DNA from: Pannonibacter phragmitetus_B
GTDB taxonomy: Bacteria; Pseudomonadota; Alphaproteobacteria; Rhizobiales; Stappiaceae
NCBI RefSeq assembly: GCF_050510895.1
Contig: NZ_JBNINT010000001.1
Span: 3,906,001 to 3,970,000 of the forward strand
DNA length: 64,000 nt
Direction of reading: 5' to 3'
In this document: one piece after another, positions 9,159 to 18,668 of the stretch
Layout: each line of letters opens with the position of its first letter
Numbering within the stretch: position 1 is the stretch's first letter
Program-made: the position numbers and the translations under genes
Notes under the pieces: generated by a model
What the model saw: only the letters and a program-made list of their open reading frames with translations
The model's database searches: none
Told to the model about the DNA's origin: nothing

Positions 9159-10391
9159 TCAGCTGGGACTGCGGAAATCGCGCGGGGCCGGGGAAACAGG
9201 CTTCACGCCCGAACCGGTGATCTCATAGACCGCAAGGCCGCGCTCGTTCTGGCCGTTCTGAAGGAAGCGGAACACTCCGTCGATGCCGAGGAAGCCGTCG
9301 CGGTTGGTCAGCGTCTGCGTGGCAAAGCGCTGCGGGCCGGCAGAGCGCACGAGCCCGGCGGCAAGGATGGTGCCGTCATAGGCGAGCGAGGCGTTGCGCG
9401 GCGGCGGGCTGCCGTAAGCTGCCTGATAGCGGCTGGCCAGCGCATCAAAGCCACTCTTTTCCGGACCAGGGAACCAGGCTCCGGTCATCATTTGACTGTT
9501 GGTCACCTGCTGGGTTTCCCACTGGCCGCTGCCGAGCAGCTTGACCGTGCCAAGGTTGGCCCCCTGCTGCACCAGCGTCTGCACCACGAAGGGCGCAACA
9601 CCGCCGCCCGCGGGCACAAACAGCGCATCAATCTGCGGCAGGTTCGGAGCCAGCTGCTGCGTCTTGGCCGCCAGATCCGACGTGTCGCTGCCCGTCAGCT
9701 TGTAGCGCTGGATGGCGACAATGCGGCCACCCACGCGGCCCACTTCCTGACGGAAGGCCGCTTCGGCAACAGCGCCATAGGCATCATCCGGCAACAGGGC
9801 AGCAAAGGACTTGCGGTTCTGCTGTGCCGCGTAACCGATGATCCGGCGCACGTCGCCGGCAGGCAGGAAGCTGAGCAGATAGACGCCGGGGGCTGCGACA
9901 GCCGTGTCGCTGGAGAAGGCAACGATCGGAAGGCCTGCGTTGCGCGCCGCGTTGGCAGCGCCGGTAACGGCGGGAGCAAAGACCGGTCCGAGCAGCAGCT
10001 CCGCTCCTTCCGACATGGCCGCCTCGGCCGCCGCGCGCCCGCCTTCTGCCGTGCCCTGCGTGTCCTTCACCAGAATCTGGATGTTGGAGCCCTGAAAGTC
10101 ATTGATCGCCAGCTGTGCGGCATTCTTGAAGGTCGTGGCGATGGACGAGGCAGAACCGCCGCCGCTGAGCGGCAGCAGAAGGCCAACGCGAATCGACCCA
10201 TCACCAATCATTTCGCCTGCCACAGTGGGCGCGGATGGCGTGGCAGGGAAGGAAGAACCGTCCTGCACCGGCCCCATGGTGGAAGGCATGCAGCCTGCCA
10301 TAAGGCCGAGCGCCCCGGCAAGGGCGGCGAAACGAAGCCGGCTCCGTCGCAGAAAGCTGCGCCCGGACGCATGTGGGGATGCTGTTTTCAT
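9159..10391 (-). CDS. LppC/LpoA-like lipoprotein (penicillin-binding protein activator)
   Basis: A 410-residue lipoprotein with a type I periplasmic-binding fold, of the LppC family. The start at 10391 (MKTASPH) gives a signal sequence with twin basic stretches and lipobox LMAGC around residues 28-32. The mature part shows VGLLLPLSGGGSA, LLLGPVFAPAV and a mid-domain LPDDAYGAVAEA. In enterobacteria LpoA activates PBP1A. In alphaproteobacteria the family is usually annotated only as penicillin-binding protein activator, so the exact partner is inferred. The frame is open far upstream of 10391, but that part is antisense to rsmI. Divergent from rsmI with about 150 bases between. Confidence 0.85.
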   Translation of the reverse strand: MKTASPHASGRSFLRRSRLRFAALAGALGLMAGCMPSTMGPVQDGSSFPATPSAPTVAGEMIGDGSIRVGLLLPLSGGGSASSIATTFKNAAQLAINDFQGSNIQILVKDTQGTAEGGRAAAEAAMSEGAELLLGPVFAPAVTGAANAARNAGLPIVAFSSDTAVAAPGVYLLSFLPAGDVRRIIGYAAQQNRKSFAALLPDDAYGAVAEAAFRQEVGRVGGRIVAIQRYKLTGSDTSDLAAKTQQLAPNLPQIDALFVPAGGGVAPFVVQTLVQQGANLGTVKLLGSGQWETQQVTNSQMMTGAWFPGPEKSGFDALASRYQAAYGSPPPRNASLAYDGTILAAGLVRSAGPQRFATQTLTNRDGFLGIDGVFRFLQNGQNERGLAVYEITGSGVKPVSPAPRDFRSPS

Positions 10392-10541
10392 GCCCTTGGC
10401 GGCTTCAATCGTGTTTTGCACTATGGCCTCCTCGCGTCCGCGTTCAAAAACCTTTACGAATTCAGAACGTTCCTGTCCAGTTTCACGAGGCTGGATCACG
10501 TGTTGGACACCCCTTAAGCTGATGTTGCCCGGAGTTTTGAC

Positions 10542-11470
10542 ATGACGATGGCTGAAAGCCCGCCCGAGCGGCGTTATTTTGTGGCCGGACAGACTGTCGA
10601 GGCACCACGGCAGGAAGCCGCGCTCTATGTCGTCTCGACGCCGATCGGCAATCTTGGGGACATCACCTTGCGCGCCCTGGAAACGCTGGCTGGCGCAGAT
10701 GTGATTGCCTGTGAGGATACGCGCGTCACGGCGACGCTGGCTCAGCGTTTCGGTCTGCGCGCGCCTCTGCTGCCCTATCACGAGCACAATGCGGAGCGGC
10801 AGCGCCCGAGGTTGCTGGCGGCTCTCGCAGAAGGCAAGGCGGTGGCGCTGGTTTCCGATGCGGGCACGCCGCTTGTCTCTGATCCAGGCTACCGGCTGGT
10901 GCGCGATGTGCTGGAGGCAGGCCACCGGGTCATCCCCATTCCGGGCGCCTCCGCGCCGCTTGCCGCGCTTGTCGCCTCTGGCCTGCCCAGCGATACGCTT
11001 CTGTTTGCCGGATTTCTGCCGCAGAAGGCCGGTCAGCGGAGCCGCCGGCTGGCGGAACTGGCGGCCATTCCGGCAACCCTTGCCTTTTTCGAATCGCCTC
11101 ACCGGCTCGCGGCCTCGCTTGCCGCCATGTCTGAGGTATTGGGCGACAGGGCTGCCGTGGTCGCCCGTGAACTCACGAAAAAATTCGAGACCTTCCAGCG
11201 CGGCACTTTGGCGGAACTCGCCGCCTACTATGAGGAAAATCCGCCGAAGGGTGAAATCGTCGTTCTCATCGGTCCACCAGAGGTGCAGGCTCATGAGGAA
11301 GACGCTGCCAATGTGGAAGCGTTGCTCGCCGAAGCCCTTGCGGGCATGCCCGTCGCCGCAGCCGCCAAGGACGTGGCGAAGCGCACGGGGCTTGACCGGA
11401 ACGAGGTTTACAAACTCGCGCTGGCGCTGAAAGCCTCCGCAGAGGATGAGGGGAAGAGGCAGGATCATGA
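10542..11470 (+). CDS. rsmI: 16S rRNA (cytidine1402-2'-O)-methyltransferase, frame broken near the end
   Basis: SAM-dependent 2'-O methyltransferase acting on C1402 of 16S rRNA. The tetrapyrrole-methylase fold is clear: LYVVSTPIGNLGDITLRALE (about residue 29), CEDTR, LVSDAGTPLVSDPGY and PIPGASA. Uninterrupted, the frame would run to 11603 and overlap yraN by over 130 bases. Restoring one G in the GGGG run at 11450-11453 gives the short end ...EDEGEEAGS and a TGA at 11468-11470 that overlaps the yraN ATG. I take that as the true end (about 309 residues). ATG 10542 and ATG 10548 are both possible starts. Confidence 0.88.
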
Positions 11471-11853
11471 CGGAGCAGGGGCGGCGGCACAAGCGGCGGA
11501 AAGCCTACCGGCTGGGTCATCTGGCCGAGAGCCTTGCAGCCCTGTCGCTGCGCCTGCGCGGCTGGCGCATTCTGGAGCGCCGCTTCAAGGCCTCAACCGG
11601 TGAGGTAGACATCATTGCCGAGCGCGGCGATGTAGTCGCTTTCGTCGAGGTCAAGGCCCGGCGCACCAGGGTCGCCGCGCTGGAGGCTGTCACTCCCACT
11701 GCCCGCAACCGCATCATCCGCGCCGCGCAGATCTACCTGCTGCATCATCCGCACCTTGCCGCGCAGACGCTGAGGTTTGATCTGGTTCTGGTGGTGCCTC
11801 TGCGCTGGCCCGAACATGTGGTGGACGCCTTCCGCCCGGATGGGCTCGCCTGA
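11467..11853 (+). CDS. yraN: YraN/UPF0102 family endonuclease-like protein
   Basis: A 128-residue member of UPF0102, a predicted nuclease-fold family commonly next to rsmI. Seen in sequence: LGHLAESLAALSLRLRGW near the N-terminus, then RFKASTGEVDIIAERGDVVAFVEVKAR, which has the E-x-D...EVK pattern of PD-(D/E)xK nucleases. I start it at ATG 11467 (MTEQGRR), which overlaps the probable rsmI stop. An in-frame ATG at 11446 lies inside rsmI. Its biological role is not established. Confidence 0.85.
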   Translation: MTEQGRRHKRRKAYRLGHLAESLAALSLRLRGWRILERRFKASTGEVDIIAERGDVVAFVEVKARRTRVAALEAVTPTARNRIIRAAQIYLLHHPHLAAQTLRFDLVLVVPLRWPEHVVDAFRPDGLA

Positions 11854-11935
11854 AGCCAGCGCTGGTGCTGCATTGGAGCATGAGCTGATGCCTCTAGCGC
11901 CTGCGGGCGGAACCTTGCGTCTCCCCGCCGGATCT

Positions 11936-12092
11936 TCAGGCAACGGGCTGTTGCCTTTGCGGGCCCCCGGCAGCGGTCTGAGCAGTAGATCACGTTGTCC
12001 CAGTTGCGGGCCCATTTGCGCCGCCAGGTGAAGGGCCTTGCGCAGGTGCGGCAGGTCTTGACCGGAAGATCGGATTTCTTGCGCATTTTCAT
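11936..12092 (-). CDS. DUF2256 small zinc-ribbon-like protein, probable frame break
   Basis: A protein of about 51 residues with the DUF2256 hallmark: KTCRTCARPFTWRRKWARNW followed by YCSDRCR, i.e. two CxxC/CxxxC pairs likely to bind zinc. Its ATG at 12092 overlaps the photolyase stop (ATGA). As written, the frame would continue to 11745, antisense into yraN. Removing one base from the C5 run at 11964-11968 gives a stop at 11936 and the usual family size, so I use that end. Function is unknown; the family often sits beside cryptochrome/photolyase genes, as here. Confidence 0.6.
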
Positions 12093-13708
12093 GGGGTGCC
12101 CTTGCCTCCCTCCTCCGGCAACAGCAGGCCAAAGCTGAGCTGAGTGCCTGTGTCTGCCGCGCGTTTGCGCCGTGCTCCGCCATCCCGCCCGCGCCGGGTG
12201 ATACCGGCCTTGCGGCTGCCATGCCGCTCCTGAATGGTGTCTGCCGCCTTGTGAAATTCGCGGTCCTTGCGCAAGGACCAGACCTTGTCCCGCGCCGCCC
12301 GTGCCGCCGCCACATGATCCACCACAGGCAAAGGATAGATCTTGTCCAGAACGGCGCCTGCATTGGGCGCCTTCCACGGCTCATGCAGGAAGGCATCGGG
12401 AATGGCGGCGAGCTCCGGCACCCAGCGGCGGATGAAACGGCCGTCCGGGTCCTGATCCAGCCCCTGCTTCACCGGATTGTAGATGCGGATGGTGTTAATG
12501 CCCGTGGTGCCGGACTGCATCTGCACCTGAGGCCAGTGGATGCCGGGCTCATAGTCGGTGAAGCATCGGGCGAGATGTTCTCCCGGCGTCCGCCAATCGA
12601 GCCACAGGTGATAGCTGGAGACGGCCATCAGCATGGCGCGCATGCGGAAGTTCATCCAGCCGGTGGCCAGGAGCGCCCGCATGGTGGCATCCACGAAGGG
12701 CAAACCGGTCTCGCCCTTCATCCACGCCTCGAGCCACGCCCGGTCCGGCTCGCGCGGGCGAAGGCCATCATGGGCGGGGTGCAGGTTGCTCGTCTCAATG
12801 CGCGGTGCGTCCTCCAGCTTCTGCATGAAGTGGCAGTGCCAGTGCAGCCGGGCAAGAAAGGAGCTGACAGCGCCGCGCCATGAGACCGCACCCGGCGCAG
12901 CACCCTCATGGACCAATTGGATGAGCCGGTCTTCCGCCCGCTGCGTAATCTCTCGCAAGGACAACGTGCCGAAGGCAATGTGAGGTGAGAGGCGGGAGCA
13001 GGCATCGAAGCCGGAGACGGGGCTCGACATGCCGGACCTGTAGGTCTTGCCGCGCCGGTGAAGGAAGCTCTCAAGACAGGCAAGTCCTGCCTTGCGCCCG
13101 CCGGGCTGGCGCTGAGGACAGGGATCCGGCGTAATGCCAAGACTTTCTGCCGAAGGCAAAGGACCGGGATCAATGGTGAGGCCAAGGCTTGCCAGCGGAA
13201 TGAGCGGCGCTTCCGGCAGCAGGGGCTTGCGCATGTCGTGATCCCAGCGTGCTGCCCAGCCATTGCGGCTTGAAAGGCGGCGTATCACGCCAGTCTGGCG
13301 CGGCTCATGCCAGGGAATGCCTTCGGCCCGTGCAAAAGCCTTCACCGCCAGATCGCGGCGGAAGGTCCACAGGTTGCCGGTTTCCTCATGCGACCAGAGC
13401 GCGGCAATGCCCCGCGCCCGGTGCAGCGCGGAAAGCACCTGAACCGCCTCACCCGTGCGAATGATCAGCGGCTGGCCCAGCCGGGCGAGCGCCTCCCGCA
13501 GCTCCTCAAGGCATTCGCGCAGGACAGCAAACTGGCGGCCGGACATGTCCGGCTGCGCCCACAGACCCGGCTCCACGATGTAGAGCGGCAGCACCGGCCC
13601 AAGGCGGGCCGCCTCGAACAGGGGCTGATGATCGAAGGTGCGCAGGTCCCGCTTGAACCAGACAACCTGCAGGCCGGACGAGGAGGAGGGTTTAGAGGCC
13701 GAGGGCAT
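12089..13708 (-). CDS. Cryptochrome/deoxyribodipyrimidine photolyase family protein
   Basis: A 539-residue FAD-dependent photolyase/cryptochrome. The N-terminal antenna-binding Rossmann domain contains VVWFKRDLRTFDHQPLFEA (from about residue 14). The C-terminal FAD domain has the FARLHWHCHF-like region, GLPFVDATMRALLATGWMNF and QMQSGTTGINTIRIYNP, then a basic tail. Repair of UV dimers in light is the expected role; whether it repairs CPD, 6-4 or single-stranded substrates cannot be told. Start ATG 13708 (MPSASKP) is the last Met before the conserved domain; upstream codons in the same frame are antisense remnants over mmcB. The frame is intact. Confidence 0.88.
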   Translation of the reverse strand: MPSASKPSSSSGLQVVWFKRDLRTFDHQPLFEAARLGPVLPLYIVEPGLWAQPDMSGRQFAVLRECLEELREALARLGQPLIIRTGEAVQVLSALHRARGIAALWSHEETGNLWTFRRDLAVKAFARAEGIPWHEPRQTGVIRRLSSRNGWAARWDHDMRKPLLPEAPLIPLASLGLTIDPGPLPSAESLGITPDPCPQRQPGGRKAGLACLESFLHRRGKTYRSGMSSPVSGFDACSRLSPHIAFGTLSLREITQRAEDRLIQLVHEGAAPGAVSWRGAVSSFLARLHWHCHFMQKLEDAPRIETSNLHPAHDGLRPREPDRAWLEAWMKGETGLPFVDATMRALLATGWMNFRMRAMLMAVSSYHLWLDWRTPGEHLARCFTDYEPGIHWPQVQMQSGTTGINTIRIYNPVKQGLDQDPDGRFIRRWVPELAAIPDAFLHEPWKAPNAGAVLDKIYPLPVVDHVAAARAARDKVWSLRKDREFHKAADTIQERHGSRKAGITRRGRDGGARRKRAADTGTQLSFGLLLPEEGGKGTP

Positions 13709-13775
13709 GACGGGTGCTGGCAAGGACGTGGTTACGTGGAGACTTTCCCTCTTACGCCAGCCCTTGCGCGAAGGA

Positions 13776-14285
13776 TCAGAGAACGCTGGCGATGGCTCTT
13801 GCGTCCGGGTCCAGGAGGTCATGCAGGCGCAGCGCCGCCTGACGGGCAAAGCGGGAGGTGACGGCCTTGCGCGTCGCGGCGGCCAGGGGATGGTGCGGGG
13901 CCTCGCGCAGGATATCGGCCGCATAGCCATCGGACAGGATCAGCCCGGCATCCTCAGGGAAAATCTCTGAAGGCACGTCCACATGGGTGGCGAAATAGAA
14001 CCGGTCGCAGTGGGTGCGGTAGTCCGGCCATTTGCTATCCGCCCGGAAGTCCGCAATGGAGGATTTGACCTCGATGATGATGATCTCGTGTTTCGGGCCC
14101 AGCGCGATAAGGTCGGCCCGCCGCCCGGAGGCCAGTGTCAGTTCGGCCAAGCAGGCATAGCCTTGCAGGCGCATGAGCCGCGCCGCCCCGCGCCAGACCT
14201 TGAGCGCGGTTTCAGACTGACGTCCATCCGTCAGCGGGTCATCCAGGGCAATGCGGTTGCCAAAAGGGCGGTCCAACGGGTTCAT
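13776..14285 (-). CDS. mmcB: MmcB-family DNA repair protein (PD-(D/E)xK-like)
   Basis: About 169 residues of the MmcB/DUF1052 family, named from Caulobacter, where the gene belongs to the damage-inducible set. The core is SGRRADLIALGPKHEIIIIE followed by VKSS, matching a nuclease-like D...E-x-K arrangement, then WPDYRTHCDRFYFATHVDVP. Start ATG 14285 (MNPLDRP) is chosen; ATG 14303 (MRNIDRM) is also possible. It is next to the photolyase and DUF2256 genes on the same strand, about 67 bases from the photolyase start. The biochemical activity is inferred from family fold only. Confidence 0.8.
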   Translation of the reverse strand: MNPLDRPFGNRIALDDPLTDGRQSETALKVWRGAARLMRLQGYACLAELTLASGRRADLIALGPKHEIIIIEVKSSIADFRADSKWPDYRTHCDRFYFATHVDVPSEIFPEDAGLILSDGYAADILREAPHHPLAAATRKAVTSRFARQAALRLHDLLDPDARAIASVL

Positions 14286-14338
14286 TCGGTCAATGTTCCG
14301 CATTTGTTCGAAAAATGCAAGCTGGCTCCCGCCGTTTT

Positions 14339-15465
14339 TCAGCTTTCCGGCAGTGTGATGCCAAGCTCCCCGCCAGTGCCACCACCTTTGGATCATGGGG
14401 CATCTGCGCTGCAAGCACGGTCAGACGTTCTTGCGCCTCCGCCTGTCGTCCAAGGTCCGCCAGCCAACGGATGCGGGCGAGCGTCAGGTCCTTGCGCCAG
14501 CGTTTGGGCAGGGCGGCAAGGCTGGGGTGGCTGGCAATCTGCGCTTCGGCCCGCGTCATCAGGGCAAGGGCGGCTTCCAGGTCTTCGCGTGCAGCAGCCA
14601 CTTCCGCCCTGAGGCGCAGCAGGCCGATGTGGTTTGGGGCAAGGCCGTCAAGCCGCAGAAGATCTGCTTCATCCGGCAGGGTGCTTTGCGCCAGACGTTC
14701 GGCGGCCTGCGAGAAGCCGGCATGGAACGCAGGCTGCAGGGTTTGCAGCAGATCGCGGGCCGCCAGTTCCGCCGCCGGATCGCGCTCAAAGGTGCGGATG
14801 ATCTTGCGGATCACGTTCAGCGCGTAGAGATGGTCATGGCTGGCGTGGCAGGAGGCCAGTTCATGCACGTGGATACCCGCCATCGCCGGGACTTCCGCCT
14901 TGCGGCTCAGCACCCGCGCCGCACCAGCGGCATCGGCGGCATCGAAATGCCCGAAGTAAAGATGCAGCGGATGGCCGGGCGGGGTTTCAAGCCGTGCGAA
15001 CTCCGGTGCAAGCGCCAGCGCCTCTGCTGGCGTACCGGGTGAGGCAAGACCATAGTCCGCGCTCTGTGTGCCGGGCCGTCCGGGCTCAAGCTCCGGGCCG
15101 AAGCTGTGGACCTCGCCATCTCCCCGGCGCAAGCCCGCCGCCAGCGCCGCATGGCCGCCCATGGACGAGCCATAGTGGATGATGCGCGAAGGCTTTGCCC
15201 GAGCGATGGCAGCGTCAATCGCCGTGTCGATGGCCGCCGTCTGCCCCTCATACCAGCGCCAGCGCAGGTCATTGAGGAAGAGGCAGGCGTGGCGGGTGTC
15301 CATGAACAGCCGTTCCAGCCCAAACCGGTCTTCGGGCACGCGCACCTGCGAATAGACGATGACCAGAATGCCGCTCCCGCCGCTCTGCGGGCCGGATACG
15401 AACCGCTGCCGCAGACTTGCCTCGGGCGGGTCTTGTACAGGTATGGGCTGGGGCGTCTGTTCCAT
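14339..15465 (-). CDS. Alpha/beta-hydrolase-like protein with C-terminal helical repeats, probable frame break at end
   Basis: About 375 residues; I do not recognise a named family. The first 230 residues look like an alpha/beta hydrolase: IHYGSSMGGHAALAAG is a nucleophile elbow (Gly-x-Ser-x-Gly), a PLHLYFGHFDAADA strand may carry the acid, and ELASCHASHDHLYA may carry the His. The rest is helical and TPR-like, with LRLRAEVAAAREDLEAALAL and a repeat LADLGRQAEAQERLTVLA. As written the frame ends at 14290. Restoring one base in a C4 run (14368-14371) gives the cleaner end ...LAGELGITLPES with a stop at 14339. No signal peptide. Substrate unknown. Confidence 0.6.
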
Positions 15466-15561
15466 GGCCGCGACCCTTGCCCGGGTGATGTGCGGAAGGC
15501 AAGCGAAAGGTGATCTCTGGGAAAGGCCGCGCAGAGAGCAATGCGCACTGTCTGGTTCGCG

Positions 15562-16563
15562 CTAGAGGTTCTCTTTCAGGAATGCGGCAATAGCGGCCTC
15601 AAGGGTCCGGTGGATGACAGCCCGGTCAACTCCTGGCGCATCCTTGCAGATCAGCTCCGCCTCTTCTGCCAAGGCTGGAGGGCACGGGTCAATAAAGACA
15701 AAGTGCCGTCCAGGCATGGATAGCTGTTGCGGTGGAGCTGGAAGGTTCTGCGCAAGGGCAAGTGCATTGGCTTGCGAACGCATGTAAAGATCATCTTGCG
15801 GGCGGACCAGCATGACCGGGAGTTTCACATCCGCAAGCGCGCGGGCATCGAACATGATGGCCAGAGGATCCAGCAAGACCAGCGCCTTGAACCGGGATTC
15901 AGATGGGGCCTCCCAGGCCTTCAAATCCGCCAGAGCGGTCTGTATGCCATCGTCATCGGGAGGACAGGACCCAGGATCACTGCGCCCTGCCGGTGTCTGA
16001 CAGAAACGCAGGGCGAGCTCAAAATCCGGCTTGGCCCCGGCCACGGTCAGTGCGGTGTATCCGCCTGCGGAAAAGCCGATCATGCCGATCCGGCCAGTGT
16101 CCGCATGCGGAGCAATCCGGCTGTCTGCCAGCGCAGCGTCCAGTGCCGCAATGGCTTGTGCCGGGCGGCGTGTCAGGATCAGGGGCAGACTTGCAGACGG
16201 TTGGCCGGCAGTATCACCTTGATGGACCGGAGCCACGACAATGAAGCCTTCGCGGGCGAGGCTGGCTGCGAGCTCACGGTGGCTCAGCGGAGCGCCCCCT
16301 CGCCCGTGGGACAACAGCACCACAGGAAAACGGCCATCCGCAAACGGGCCATTGCGCGCCGCCCGGATCTCGAACGGGCCCGCCTGCCAAGGTGCTTCTT
16401 CTGCGGAGCCCGGGTACCAAACGAAGGCCGTGATCTGGCCGCCCGCTTCCTCACCTGTCACGCGTGTCACACCAGCCTTGTAGGAAGCCGCCAGTGCGGC
16501 AGGGCCGGGGAGACTGCTGCACAAAGCGAAGAGCAGCAAAAACAGGTTCCGTGCAAGTGTCAT
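15562..16563 (-). CDS. Secreted alpha/beta hydrolase (dienelactone-hydrolase-like)
   Basis: A 333-residue exported hydrolase. Residues 1-25 form a signal peptide ending ALAAS. The fold shows FPVVLLSHGRGGAPLSHREL (oxyanion region), IGMIGFSAGGYTAL (nucleophile Ser, about residue 168), VMLVRPQDDLY (candidate acid Asp) and PGRHFVFIDPCP (candidate His). It resembles platelet-activating-factor acetylhydrolase/dienelactone hydrolase-type lipoprotein signal peptide proteins. Cysteines in FCQTPAGRSDPGSC and the DPCP segment could form disulfides in the periplasm. No frame break. Substrate unknown. Confidence 0.75.
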   Translation of the reverse strand: MTLARNLFLLLFALCSSLPGPAALAASYKAGVTRVTGEEAGGQITAFVWYPGSAEEAPWQAGPFEIRAARNGPFADGRFPVVLLSHGRGGAPLSHRELAASLAREGFIVVAPVHQGDTAGQPSASLPLILTRRPAQAIAALDAALADSRIAPHADTGRIGMIGFSAGGYTALTVAGAKPDFELALRFCQTPAGRSDPGSCPPDDDGIQTALADLKAWEAPSESRFKALVLLDPLAIMFDARALADVKLPVMLVRPQDDLYMRSQANALALAQNLPAPPQQLSMPGRHFVFIDPCPPALAEEAELICKDAPGVDRAVIHRTLEAAIAAFLKENL

Positions 16564-16754
16564 TGATCTTCCGGCATGTTCAGGAAGCTGACCCGCATGA
16601 CAAAGAGCAAAGTTGCACGCAGGGTCAGCTCGCAGCCCAATGAGGCGTTTGAGGGCCTGACAGGTATCAGCTGCGTCCAGATGAGGGCAAGCTGCGACTG
16701 CGCCATCTCTGTCTTGCGAGAAAGGGGTCTCCTTTATCCGTCAGGGCAGAACAC

Positions 16755-18539
16755 TCAAATCTCTGGCCCGCCCCACAGTGAGCTCATGGCGCGGCGTTTG
16801 GGGTGGCGGGCTTCGGAGAGGTGCGCGGTTTCGGGATCAAGGCTACACAGGGCGTCATACTGGGTGAGGAACACCTGGCCCGTGAGGTGCTGGGTGAAAT
16901 CGGTGCGGTTCAGCCGGTCCATCACCGGACCCTTCACCTCTGACAGGTGGAAGGTGACACCGGAATCCTTCAGACGCCGGTTCAACTCCTCAAGGCTCTC
17001 GAAGGCGCTGGCGTCGATCACGTTCACGGCGGTGCACATCAGTACCACGTGGCGGATTTGCGGCCGTTCTGCCACCAGTTCCAGGATGCGGTCTTCCAGA
17101 TAGCGGCTGTTGGCGAAGTAAAGGCTTTCATCGACGCGGACGGTCAGCACCGTGCTGCCGGTTACCACCTTGTGGCGTTGAACATTGCGGAAGTGCTCCG
17201 TGCCCGGAACAATGCCGACGACAGCCATATGCGGGCGGCTGGTGCGGAACAGATACAGCAGCACCGACAGCACAACGCCCGTTGTGACGCCTGTTTCCAC
17301 CCCCACCAGCAGGGTGACGAGGATGGTGGCAGCCATGGCGGCAAAGTCGCTGCGCGAATAGATGAAGGTACGGCGAAGGGCCGGAAAATCCACCAGCGAC
17401 AGCACGGCGACAATGATGGTGGCGGCAAGGGTTGCCTGCGGCAGGCTGGCGAGCAGCGGCGTCAGGAACAGCGTGGCCAGTGCAATGCCCACAGCGGTGT
17501 AGGCGCCTGCCGCCGGGGTTTCGGCGCCTGCATCGAAATTGACGACCGAGCGGGCAAAGCCGCCTGTCACAGGATAGCCGCCGGAGATGGCCGAGGCCAC
17601 ATTGGAGGCGCCAAGGCCGATCAGCTCCTGATCCGGCATGATGCGCTGGCGCTTCTTGGCGGCCAGCGTCTGCGCCACGGAAACCGATTCCACGAAACCG
17701 ATGACCGAGATGAGCAGGGCAGGGACCAGCAGATCGAGCCATAATTTTGCGTCAAAGGGCGGAAGCACGGGCGTGGGCAGTCCGCCGGGAATGTGGCCAA
17801 CGAGCTTCACACCTTCTTTGCCGAGGTCGAGTGTTGCAGCAAGCGCCGTTGTGACAGCCACGGCAGCCACGGGACCCGCCTTGGCGATGCTGTCCGCGAG
17901 CCTTGGCTGCAGTCCGGCACGGATCAGAAGCGGTTTCAGGCCCTTGCGCACCCAGAACAGGAAGCCGATGGCGGGCAGCCCGATGGACAGGGTGATGGGG
18001 TTGATCTGGCCAAGATTAGCGGCCAGCGATGAGCCGATCTCCACCAGCGTGGTTCCGCCGCCAGGTACTCCGAGAATGTGTTTCAGCTGGCTTGCCGCAA
18101 TCAGCAGCCCAGACGCGGTGATGAAGCCGGAAATCACGGGATGTGACAGGAGATTGGCGAGAAAGCCAAGGCGGAACAGGCCCATGGCGATAAGGATGAG
18201 CCCGGAGAGGAAGGCAAGCGCAATGGCCGCGCCCAGATATTCCGCCGTTCCCTGCGCCGTCAGTTCTCCCACCGCAGAGGCCGTCATCAGTGACACCACC
18301 GCCACAGGACCCACTGCCAGCGCCCGGCTCGTGCCGAAGATGGCATAGGCCACCAGAGGCAGGATGGAGGCATAGAGCCCCACCTCTGCCGGCAGCCCCG
18401 CCAGCAGTGCATAGGCAAGCGATTGCGGGATCAGCATGATCGTCACGATCACGGCCGCAATCAGATCATTGGTGGCCGCCGCCCGGTCATAAGTGCGACC
18501 CCAGTCAAGGATCGGAAAATAACGCTGAAGCCGGTTCAT
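16755..18539 (-). CDS. SulP-family anion permease with STAS domain
   Basis: A 594-residue SLC26/SulP transporter: about 400 residues of membrane domain, then a cytoplasmic STAS domain. Typical signatures are TIMLIPQSLAYALLAGLPAE near the N-terminus and the following YASILPLVAYAIFGTSRALA. Later QELIGLGASNVASAISGGYP and PVTGGFARSVVNFDAGAETP mark the second repeat. The STAS part begins near VLTVRVDESLYFANSRYLED and includes NVIDASAFESLEEL. Start ATG 18539 (MNRLQRYFPILDW) follows a weak ribosome site. It lies downstream of the persulfide dioxygenase-like gene on the same strand (about 129 bases), so sulfate or sulfite movement is plausible. Confidence 0.88.
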   Translation of the reverse strand: MNRLQRYFPILDWGRTYDRAAATNDLIAAVIVTIMLIPQSLAYALLAGLPAEVGLYASILPLVAYAIFGTSRALAVGPVAVVSLMTASAVGELTAQGTAEYLGAAIALAFLSGLILIAMGLFRLGFLANLLSHPVISGFITASGLLIAASQLKHILGVPGGGTTLVEIGSSLAANLGQINPITLSIGLPAIGFLFWVRKGLKPLLIRAGLQPRLADSIAKAGPVAAVAVTTALAATLDLGKEGVKLVGHIPGGLPTPVLPPFDAKLWLDLLVPALLISVIGFVESVSVAQTLAAKKRQRIMPDQELIGLGASNVASAISGGYPVTGGFARSVVNFDAGAETPAAGAYTAVGIALATLFLTPLLASLPQATLAATIIVAVLSLVDFPALRRTFIYSRSDFAAMAATILVTLLVGVETGVTTGVVLSVLLYLFRTSRPHMAVVGIVPGTEHFRNVQRHKVVTGSTVLTVRVDESLYFANSRYLEDRILELVAERPQIRHVVLMCTAVNVIDASAFESLEELNRRLKDSGVTFHLSEVKGPVMDRLNRTDFTQHLTGQVFLTQYDALCSLDPETAHLSEARHPKRRAMSSLWGGPEI

Positions 18540-18668
18540 TGGAGGGCTCGCTGGTGGGAGAAAACGGAAGCGGGGAACAGGTCCGGTCAAGGCAAAGAGC
18601 CGACGCCCATCACCGCGCTCCTCCGGGCGGGCGCGGGTGGGTGGGGGCACCCTGCCACGATGCGCCCC

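Noticed and set aside
10392..11492. Upstream extension of the LppC frame to a 777-residue protein
   Set aside because: It is antisense to rsmI, is basic and low in family signals, and the lipoprotein signal begins only at 10391.
11745..12092. 116-residue version of the DUF2256 protein
   Set aside because: Its tail runs antisense into yraN and lacks conservation; a one-base correction gives the usual ~51-residue size.
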